Assembly: GCF_008124785.1 (NCBI RefSeq)
Contig: NZ_VNHU01000011.1
Location: forward strand, 1-64,000
Length of the DNA stretch: 64,000 nucleotides
Reading direction: 5' to 3'
From: Aquimarina intermedia
Lineage (GTDB): Bacteria > Bacteroidota > Bacteroidia > Flavobacteriales > Flavobacteriaceae
Numbering within the stretch: position 1 is the first letter of the stretch; every line of letters starts with the position of its first letter. Below are positions 46,000 through 52,894 of the stretch, piece by piece. The notes beneath the pieces were generated by a model, which was given only the letters and a program-made list of their open reading frames with translations, had not been told where the DNA came from and did no database searches. A program made the position numbers and the translations under genes.

Positions 46000-48552
46000 T
46001 TAAGACCACAAACCTTTCAGTTTAGACCATAAATTATTTTTATCTTTTTCTTTGGGTTTAGCACTGTTCCCATCATTACTTTTATATGCCGTTGGGCTTA
46101 GTATTTTTTCCTCAGATTCTTTTATTTCGGTAGTTCCTTTTTCTGAAATTTCCGAGTCAGTTGTCAATTCCGATTTAGAGCTTTCTAATACAGTTTTTTC
46201 AAGTTCAGCTTTTTCTTCTTTTAAATCAGCAATTCTTTTTCTAATTAAGTCTTTCTTTTCTTCTGTAATGGTTTCTATCGGTTCTGTTATTTGCGTTTTC
46301 TTACTTTCCTTTATATGAATTTCGTTCTCTACAAACGAATTCCAATCGTTATCTGATTTAGATTTTTCGACTTTTTCTTCTTCTGTGAGTTCAGTTGGTT
46401 TTTCGACTTTTGTTAAACCTCTAAATTCAAAATTTATTGGTTTAGTTTTTCCCGTCTCGATAAATTCAACTTGATATTCTCCTTTTTCTTCTTTGACCTC
46501 TATTACTTTACCTAGTTTCCAAATTAAGTGATTGACCATATCGCCAACGTCAAATTTCTTCTGAATTATTTGGCGACTTGTATTAAGTTTAAGTTGTTCT
46601 TTCGCTTCATTAATGATTTCTTGACTTAATTCTCCTTTTCTCACAAAATAATTGTCGCTTATTTCAAATAGAAAACGAGAAGGATATTTATTTAAACCTG
46701 TACTAAAATTGAATCCTTCTGATTCCGTCATATAAAATGCCTTTTCAGCTCTTGTTATTGCAACGTAGGTTAAACGTCTTTCTTCTTCAAGTGCTTTTGC
46801 TCGTCTTTCTTTAATTGACATTGCGCTTGGTAAAACACCTTCTGTAAAGCCACATAGAAAAACGTAAGGGAATTCTAAACCTTTAGAAGTATGAATTGTC
46901 ATTAATTTAACCCTATCATTTCCATCGTCTTCAACATCCATATCTGTATAAAGTGCAATTTCTTGCAAATATTCAGTCAGGTTTATTGGCTCTTCATCTT
47001 GCGTTTCTAACAAAATTATAGAGTTCTGAAGTTCTTTGATATTCTCTAATCTGTCTGTGTCGCCATCAATTCTATAATAAGCAGAAAGACCGCTTTCATC
47101 CATAATTTCTTTCACTAAATCTGAAATTATTAAATCAGCTTTTACTTTTTTATACTTTTCTATCAGTTCAATAAATTCTAATGCTCCTTTGCGACTTAAA
47201 TCCTTTTGTGATATGTTTTCCTTTAGTGCTGAATAAAGAGAAGTGTTTTCTTTTTCAGCAATTTTGGCTACGTTTTCGATAAACTTGTTTCCTAAACCTC
47301 TGCTTGGTGTATTCACAACTCTTAGAAAAGAAAAATCATCACCAAATTCAATTAATCTTAGATAAGCCAAAACATCTTTAATCTCTTTACGTTCAAAAAA
47401 TCTTATACCACCAAAAACGGAATAAGGAATGTTTTCTCTAATTAGTGATTGTTCAATGATACGTGAAATATGATTTGCTCTATATAGTATTGCAAAATCT
47501 AAATGTTTACAGTTTTCATCTGCTACAAGTCTTTTGATTTCATTTGCAACCCATAATCCTTCTTCGTAATCATTTTGTCCGTGAAAATGAACAACTTCAA
47601 CTCCTTCTGGATTTTTTGTAAACATATCTTTATTTACACGGATTTTATTCTTTTTAATGATGTGATTTCCAAGACTTAAAATATTTGGTGTTGAACGATA
47701 ATTTTGATTCATTATGATTGTTTTTGAATCAACAAATTGTTTATCAAAATCAACCAAGATTTCAGGTTTTGCACCTCTCCATTCATAAATGGTTTGGTCT
47801 GGGTCGCCAACAACAAATAGATTTTTATGAAATTGAGAAAGCATTTCAATTAGCATAAACTGTTTTTGTGAACTATCTTGGGTTTCATCAACTTGAATGT
47901 AGTGTAATCTCTTTTGCCATTTTTCAATAACATCAGGATTATTTACAAATATGTAAAGTACAAAATTTAGTAAATCGTCAAAGTCTAAGGCGAAATTTCT
48001 TTGTTGTTTTTCTAAATACCGAATAAAGACTTTTTCTATTTCGTTATCTGTTTCTTTTTTCTTTGATTCAAGGATGTATTGCAGATAATCCTGTGAAGTT
48101 TTTTGTTTACTGATATATCTTAAAACTTGTTTAAAAGTAAAGACTTTTGATGTTAAACCTAATTCATTATAAACTTGTCGAAGAACAGTTTTTTGATCTT
48201 CAACGTCCATTATTATAAAGTTTTTTGGACACTTAATTTTGTTTATGTCTTCTCTTAAAACTCTAACACAAAATCCGTGGTAGGTGGTTATGTAACTTAA
48301 ATCTGAATTTTCTCCGACTAACCTTTTTACTCTTTTTCGCATTTCTTGTGCAGCCTTATTTGTAAAGGTTACACAAAGGATATTGGAAGAGTTAATTCCT
48401 AATGCTTCAACAATGTAGGCATATCTTTGAGTGAGAGCTTTTGTTTTTCCCGAACCTGCACCTGCAATTACTCTAACAAAACCTTCCGTTTTTGTTACAG
48501 CTTCCAACTGTTGTTCGTTTAAATTTTCTTTCAGTTTCTCAATGCCAATCAT
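46000..48552 (-). CDS. UvrD/PcrA-type superfamily 1 helicase
   Basis: 3'-5' DNA helicase of 850 residues. Motif I is GAGSGKT (31-37), Ia TFTNKAAQEMRKRV, II QVDETQDSS, III GDPDQTIYEWRGAKP, IV MNQNYRSTPNI, V MTIHTSKGLEFPYVFL and VI RRLTYVAITRAEKAFYM. After the helicase core (about residue 650) comes a KOW-like segment (FDVGDMVNHLIWKLGKVIEV), then an acidic/Ser-rich coiled tail ending NLWSKLKGLWS. It lies in an accessory region beside a HEPN-type gene, so a defence role is possible, but it could equally be a second PcrA-like repair helicase. Confidence 0.92.
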   Translation of the reverse strand: MIGIEKLKENLNEQQLEAVTKTEGFVRVIAGAGSGKTKALTQRYAYIVEALGINSSNILCVTFTNKAAQEMRKRVKRLVGENSDLSYITTYHGFCVRVLREDINKIKCPKNFIIMDVEDQKTVLRQVYNELGLTSKVFTFKQVLRYISKQKTSQDYLQYILESKKKETDNEIEKVFIRYLEKQQRNFALDFDDLLNFVLYIFVNNPDVIEKWQKRLHYIQVDETQDSSQKQFMLIEMLSQFHKNLFVVGDPDQTIYEWRGAKPEILVDFDKQFVDSKTIIMNQNYRSTPNILSLGNHIIKKNKIRVNKDMFTKNPEGVEVVHFHGQNDYEEGLWVANEIKRLVADENCKHLDFAILYRANHISRIIEQSLIRENIPYSVFGGIRFFERKEIKDVLAYLRLIEFGDDFSFLRVVNTPSRGLGNKFIENVAKIAEKENTSLYSALKENISQKDLSRKGALEFIELIEKYKKVKADLIISDLVKEIMDESGLSAYYRIDGDTDRLENIKELQNSIILLETQDEEPINLTEYLQEIALYTDMDVEDDGNDRVKLMTIHTSKGLEFPYVFLCGFTEGVLPSAMSIKERRAKALEEERRLTYVAITRAEKAFYMTESEGFNFSTGLNKYPSRFLFEISDNYFVRKGELSQEIINEAKEQLKLNTSRQIIQKKFDVGDMVNHLIWKLGKVIEVKEEKGEYQVEFIETGKTKPINFEFRGLTKVEKPTELTEEEKVEKSKSDNDWNSFVENEIHIKESKKTQITEPIETITEEKKDLIRKRIADLKEEKAELEKTVLESSKSELTTDSEISEKGTTEIKESEEKILSPTAYKSNDGNSAKPKEKDKNNLWSKLKGLWS

Positions 48553-48603
48553 TCAAGATGAAGTTTGTTTTATATTAAGCCCAACGTTTACGTATATGAT
48601 TTG

Positions 48604-48715
48604 GTGCGTGTTTAAGCAACTAAGTTAGCAAATAGAAACGGAATAGAAAATCCGAAAGGATTTTCGTAAGTAAGCTAGAACTAGCACTAATTATAGCTTT
48701 GTTGTGCGTTTGTGC
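48604..48715. repeat. spacer repeat, copy B, with hairpins
   Basis: The left part matches copy A at 44749-44795. It continues with a perfect hairpin (GAAAATCC-GAAA-GGATTTTC, 48646-48665), a small palindrome (GCTAG-AA-CTAGC, 48674-48685) and TTGTTGTGCGTT at 48699-48710. The last is repeated inverted beyond the next gene. Non-coding. Confidence 0.7.
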
Positions 48716-49693
48716 TTATTTTTTAGTGTATTTTTTATCAAGTATTTTCCAAATATTTGAATTAAAAAAAGTTTTAACTTGAGATTTTGGATTCTTTGGG
48801 TCTAGTTTTCTATTATGTGCTAATTTTTTATCTGCTTTCACATTCCGCATTAGTGAATGAAAATCACTATTAACTTTAAAGTCAATATATCTATTATTTG
48901 CAGTAGATGTGATATTTTTATAGATCAATGGATACTTTAGTGTAATATCTTCTTCAGAAAGGCTTATTGGTATTCCATTCGCATCATATCTCATTCCGAT
49001 ACCCTCTAAAGTTGTATTCTTCTTGAAACTTATATCTATGCCGATTGCTACGCTAAAATCAACATCTGCTGTATCAGTTTCAGATACCTTCTTCTTCAAA
49101 TAGTTCAAATAATTTGCTACTTCATCTGTTAATATGGCTGTTGACTCAATATTTGAATCAACATATGCTAAAGGCATTAGATAAAAATTGTATTGAGACA
49201 GTTTTACTTTAGGTTCCCATCTTTGAATTAGTTCCATAAAGTTTTTTATACACGCAAATCCTAATTCTTGAATTTCTTTAGATATATCAGTCGAATTATG
49301 AAAGTGAATTGCATTATCTCTTAATTCTATAAGCCCAAAAAGACTTTTCACTAAATTTAAACTAATATTTTCGCCTTTAGTTCTAAGTCTTAAAATAGAT
49401 TCAGCTAAACTAATAGTCATTGGATTTCTTGACCGATTTAATTTTGGTTGAAGTACTTTTGATTTTTCTCCATTTTTTTTCTTTTTATTCTCCATCACAT
49501 AAATGGAGCTCATTTTGAAATTAGACAGTTTAAGAATTCTCGCTTTGAATAACAACTCCCAAGAATTAATAGACAAGATAGAAAACGTTTCTTCTCTGTA
49601 TTTAAAATCAGGCTTATTGTAAATCTCTATAGCTGAAAGCATTGAGCTTGTAGATTTATCAAGTAAGCTCTGATAGGTTTTATTTATCCTCAT
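48716..49693 (-). CDS. DUF3644 HEPN-type protein, possible defence RNase
   Basis: Protein of 325 residues. The N-terminal half is helical, with WELLFKARIL and later the motif ELRDNAIHFHN. R125-x4-H130 fits the Rx4-6H catalytic signature of HEPN ribonucleases. I recognise the whole as DUF3644-like; this family is grouped with the HEPN superfamily, members of which act as toxins and abortive-infection effectors. The C-terminal half contains DVDFSVAIGIDISFKKNTT and a KVNSDFHSLMRNVK block. No antitoxin gene is adjacent. The gene is bracketed by a 12-bp inverted repeat (48699-48710, 49739-49750). Confidence 0.82.
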   Translation of the reverse strand: MRINKTYQSLLDKSTSSMLSAIEIYNKPDFKYREETFSILSINSWELLFKARILKLSNFKMSSIYVMENKKKKNGEKSKVLQPKLNRSRNPMTISLAESILRLRTKGENISLNLVKSLFGLIELRDNAIHFHNSTDISKEIQELGFACIKNFMELIQRWEPKVKLSQYNFYLMPLAYVDSNIESTAILTDEVANYLNYLKKKVSETDTADVDFSVAIGIDISFKKNTTLEGIGMRYDANGIPISLSEEDITLKYPLIYKNITSTANNRYIDFKVNSDFHSLMRNVKADKKLAHNRKLDPKNPKSQVKTFFNSNIWKILDKKYTKK

Positions 49694-49738
49694 ATTTCAA
49701 TCTAACGGGATTTTAATTGGTTAATAGATTTCTTGCAT

Positions 49739-49750
49739 AACGCACAACAA
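49739..49750. repeat. inverted copy of TTGTTGTGCGTT
   Basis: AACGCACAACAA is the exact reverse complement of 48699-48710. With its partner it frames the DUF3644 gene as a unit of about 1.05 kb. Similar A/T-rich TATAGCT sequence adjoins both copies. Confidence 0.7.
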
Positions 49751-50304
49751 TTATATATAGCTACCATCGTAACTATTTCTCTTATATATATCAATAAAAA
49801 ACAACACAAGGTTACTGGGTGGGGTGGGTAGTTGGTGTTTAAGAAATACTAAGCTACAGATTTTATTTAAATATTCGGTATTCAAATGAAATGTATTCTT
49901 TTTTGCATCACCCAACCCCTCGGCTCCGCTCGGGATGACATCAATCAATCCGCCCGAAAAGTCCATCAGACGGACTGGAAAAGTCTAGTCTTAAAGAACT
50001 TTTGCTAAAAATAACGTTCAATACGCTACATGAAATTAAACAGGCTAACTAACTTAATCTCTATAACTGCTAAGTTTGTTTTGAGTACGATATCTGCTTT
50101 TTTTGGTAAACAAATTTCCTGTGGCTACTACTTTCACTTCATTTTTTTCGCTTAAATTTTTATAGGGCGTTTTTAGCTCACTTGAAATTTAGTAGTAAGT
50201 ACCTACTAGATACTTTTACATATAGCATTTACGATTTTACATTTATTATTTAGTCCTTCGGCGTTCGATATTTTACATTCGGTATTCAGTATTCTGAACA
50301 TCCT
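49751..50304. other. gene-free interval with dispersed-repeat-like sequence
   Basis: No convincing gene. Around 49910-49945 there is a CCCCTCGGCTCCGCTCGGG segment followed by ATGACA, which resembles a dispersed intergenic repeat of Bacteroidota genomes. Short ATTCGGTATTCA-like words recur near 49873 and 50277. The frame at 49751-49966 passes through this repeat and is probably not a gene. Confidence 0.5.
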
Positions 50305-50508
50305 TTTCCCACCACCGGGAAACCTTCCTGACAAGTGCGGCAACATTTCCCACCTCTGGGAAACTCTCCTGACAAGGGCGGCAACATTTCCCACCTCTGG
50401 GAAACTCTCCTGACAAGTGCGGCACGCTTTCCCACCTTCGGGAAACGCTCCTGACAAGTGCGGCACGCTTTCCCACCACCGGGAAACCTTCCTGACAAGT
50501 GCGGCAAC
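50305..50508. repeat. five tandem 41-bp hairpin repeats
   Basis: Units begin at 50305, 50346, 50387, 50428 and 50469 (the last is 40 bp). Each starts with TTTCCC, a 6-base loop and GGGAAA, followed by a 23-base linker with the constant core TCCTGACAAG and GCGGCA. Differences between units fall almost only in the last three loop bases (ACC, TCT, TCT, TTC, ACC), two linker bases and the junction. There are no unique spacers. It lies about 110 bases before the DUF6261 gene. The minus strand is free of stop codons in all three frames. Confidence 0.92.
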
Positions 50509-50618
50509 TTTCCAAGCAGTGGTAGCAAGGGTTTGCGAAAAAGAACCTTTTAAATAAATTTTTATTTTTCAAGAGAAGATTCTATATTTAACACATTATT
50601 AACCATTTATAGTATATT

Positions 50619-51392
50619 ATGATAACAATTCCTATGCAACGTGCTTATAGAAACAGTGAGTTTATTCAGTTTCACGCCAACGTCCTTTCCATCGTTACAG
50701 ATACAGATCCAGAAAAGTTAAAAATCGCTGATCAGGTGAAGGCTTACAAGATTCCGGTAACTGCTCTCGACGATGTTTTTAAACAACAAACCAGTAGTCC
50801 TACGACCAAAGAACTCGAAGCCTATGACGAGGCCCGGGATTTTGCCATCATTGGGATCCGTGCTGTCATCGAAGGCTATACCTATCATTATGACAAAAAG
50901 TCTCGTGAGGCTGCCCAAGCCTTATTAGAAAGTATTAATCTATATGGTACACAACTGTATAAATTAAATTATCAGGCGCAAACTACTACCCTGCGTAATT
51001 TGATCAGCGAGTGGGAACAAAATGCATCGCTCAAGAAGGCAGTAACTTTATTACAGCTTACCGATTGGGTGTCGCATATGAAAACTGTCAACACGGTTTT
51101 TAACAATAAGTTCTTAGAGCGTAATAGTGAATATGCAACTGCTACCAAAGAAAACCTCAGCTCGATGCGTGATGAGGCGGTAACGGCATATCGCGTGCTT
51201 ATGGATCATATCACGGCACATGCCACCCTTAATGGCACAGCGGCTCTTACCAATTTGATTAATAAACTAAACGCGCTCACAGATAATTACAACACCTTGA
51301 TCGAGAATCGTACGCGGTCAACCTCTGAGGATGAAAGCGAAAATCAGGAGAATACTGATAATCCAACGCCTCAAGATATTGCTGCAGAGTAA
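50619..51392 (+). CDS. DUF6261 family protein
   Basis: Protein of 257 residues, almost entirely helical, cytosolic. It begins MITIPMQRAYRNSEFIQFH and contains EAYDEARDFAIIGIRAVIEGYTYHYDKKSREAAQ, the conserved centre of DUF6261 as I recall it. Further long helices (about 95-220) and an acidic low-complexity tail (SEDESENQENTDN) follow. Function unknown. The 41-bp repeat array lies just upstream and its own terminator 27 bases downstream, so the array may belong to its leader or regulate it. Confidence 0.85.
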   Translation: MITIPMQRAYRNSEFIQFHANVLSIVTDTDPEKLKIADQVKAYKIPVTALDDVFKQQTSSPTTKELEAYDEARDFAIIGIRAVIEGYTYHYDKKSREAAQALLESINLYGTQLYKLNYQAQTTTLRNLISEWEQNASLKKAVTLLQLTDWVSHMKTVNTVFNNKFLERNSEYATATKENLSSMRDEAVTAYRVLMDHITAHATLNGTAALTNLINKLNALTDNYNTLIENRTRSTSEDESENQENTDNPTPQDIAAE

Positions 51393-51418
51393 TTGCATTT
51401 TTTAGAATATAATAAAAT

Positions 51419-51449
51419 CCCCAAATTCGAATGAATTTGGGGGTTTTTG
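51419..51449 (+). terminator. terminator of the DUF6261 gene
   Basis: CCCCAAATTC pairs with GAATTTGGGG around GAAT, followed by GTTTTT. It lies between the convergent DUF6261 and beta-barrel genes. Confidence 0.88.
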
Positions 51450-51467
51450 GTTTAAAAATGTTATTGC

Positions 51468-52067
51468 TTAAAATTTAAAACCTATGCCTATAGTTAGGTG
51501 ATTATAAGCTACATTATCAACACCTTCATAATAAATTTCTTTATCAAAGATTTTAAGATATTGATAGTAGGTTTGTATAAAAATTACTGATGTAATATCA
51601 TAACTAAGTCCTAGTTTTAAGTTAGCACCATGTGAACTATCAGTCGTCTTTTCATTCGATTGAAATGGCATGTCATTTTCGCTATAAGTAAAATCGTTCG
51701 CGGTAGATTCAAAACTATTGTACAATAAAGTATAGCCTAAACTTACATAAGGATGCAATTTTTGTATTCCAGGCAGCTTAAACTCAGAATAAAGATCTAA
51801 ATGATTAAAAAATGCATTATTCTTTACTTCAAAAACATTCTGAATCTCAGCATTACGAAAATAGTCAAGGGTATATGAAGCTCCTAATGTAAGAATTGGA
51901 GATTCATAAATACTGTATTTGATATTAGCACCGACAATCCCATCAACATTGTTTGCATTATCAGATAGTGATATAGGATAGTGTACCGCTATACGTATAG
52001 GTTTGTCTTGAGCAAAGTGGATAGCGCACATCATAAGGCATGCAATAGATAGTAAAGTTACTTTCAT
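51468..52067 (-). CDS. outer-membrane beta-barrel protein
   Basis: Protein of 199 residues with a signal peptide (LLSIACLMMCAIHFAQ) and eight or so amphipathic strands, for example PILTLGASYTLDYF, LHPYVSLGYTLLYN and GANLKLGLSYDITSVIFIQTYYQYL. It ends in aromatic GIGFKF as expected for a barrel closed by the BAM complex. A small OmpW/OprF-size porin or surface protein; no ligand can be given. Confidence 0.85.
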   Translation of the reverse strand: MKVTLLSIACLMMCAIHFAQDKPIRIAVHYPISLSDNANNVDGIVGANIKYSIYESPILTLGASYTLDYFRNAEIQNVFEVKNNAFFNHLDLYSEFKLPGIQKLHPYVSLGYTLLYNSFESTANDFTYSENDMPFQSNEKTTDSSHGANLKLGLSYDITSVIFIQTYYQYLKIFDKEIYYEGVDNVAYNHLTIGIGFKF

Positions 52068-52252
52068 TTATAATAGAATATACGTTAAATAGAATATGGA
52101 GTCTTTTGTAGATCCGAAGGCTATCTAAAATACTCGGCGACTAAACTAATTATTATTTTCAGAAACATATACTAAAATGTTAAATTAACACTTATTGAGG
52201 CTGTAAACCAAAATACTACTTCCACAAAAACCAGTGGCTATAAATAAGGCAC

Positions 52253-52760
52253 ATCCCTCTAAATCTCCCTTCCAAGGGAGACTTTCTATACTCCCTTCCT
52301 TTGAAGGAAGGGTTGGGGATGGATGTTTTTTTGATTTTCAGTTTAAGAATAAAAAACACCCCCTCCACCTAGGGGCAACTCCACACATTAAGGGGAGGAA
52401 CGCGTATACCATTGGGTTATTGATGCTGTTTCAAATCCCATAAAAGCATCCCTCTAAATCTCCCTTCAAAGGGAGACTTTCTATACTCCCTTCCTTTGAA
52501 GGAAGGGTTGGGGATAGATGTTTTTTTGATTTTCAGTTTAAAAAATTAAAAACACCCCCTCCACCAAGGGGCAACTCCACACATTAAGGGGAGAAACGCG
52601 TATACCTTTGGATTATTGATGCTGTTTCAAATCCCATAAAAGCATCCCTCTAAACCTCTCTTCAAAGGGAGACTTTCTTTACTCCCTTCCTTTGAAGATA
52701 GCATACTAAAGGCTATGGCGAGTCGAAACCGAGGATATGGGATGGATGTGTTTTTTAGTC
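52253..52760. repeat. 195-bp tandem repeat, two full copies and one partial
   Basis: Copies begin at 52253, 52448 and 52644; the third diverges after about 60 bases (near 52705), its tail reaching about 52760. Each copy holds perfect palindromes: CTCCCTTCCAAGGGAG in copy 1, CCCTTCCTTTGAAGGAAGGG in copies 1 and 2. A second pair of G-rich and C-rich arms (CCCCCTCCACC, AAGGGGAG) and the constant GCTGTTTCAAATCCCATAAA also occur. No gene is present in 52068-52894. It is like the palindromic intergenic elements of flavobacterial genomes. Confidence 0.85.
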
Positions 52761-52780
52761 TAGTAACTTAAAACCAGAAA

Positions 52781-52808
52781 CTAGTGGCTAGTGGCTAGTG
52801 GCTAGTGG
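52781..52808. repeat. four tandem copies of the 7-bp unit CTAGTGG
   Basis: Direct repeat of CTAGTGG, four times without change, in the leader region of the class A PBP gene (86 bases upstream of its ATG). A related AGTGGCTA also occurs at 52233, before the 195-bp repeat block. Confidence 0.8.
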
Positions 52809-52894
52809 CTGAAAAAAATCACCTTTAAAGTTGCTTTAACAGGATAACTCATAGAATTTTTACACCTTGCGCCTTGTAATTGTAAGGAAAACAT

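Noticed and set aside
43784..49750. Integron with attC sites
   Set aside because: Spacer repeats and gene orientation are suggestive, but no integrase gene and no complete GTTRRRY/RYYYAAC pair could be shown, so only a cassette-like arrangement is reported.
49751..49966. 71-codon minus-strand ORF
   Set aside because: It passes through a dispersed-repeat-like G+C-rich word and has no domain or promoter.
50305..50508. CRISPR-like regular repeats
   Set aside because: The whole 41-bp unit is conserved and there are no unique spacers between repeats; no cas gene is present.
50206..50572. Three overlapping minus-strand ORFs of 80-99 codons
   Set aside because: They are the frames of the tandem repeat; each reads the same words in a shifted order. 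Not listed as genes without evidence of translation.
52234..52443. 69-codon plus-strand ORF
   Set aside because: It is a reading of the 195-bp palindromic repeat.
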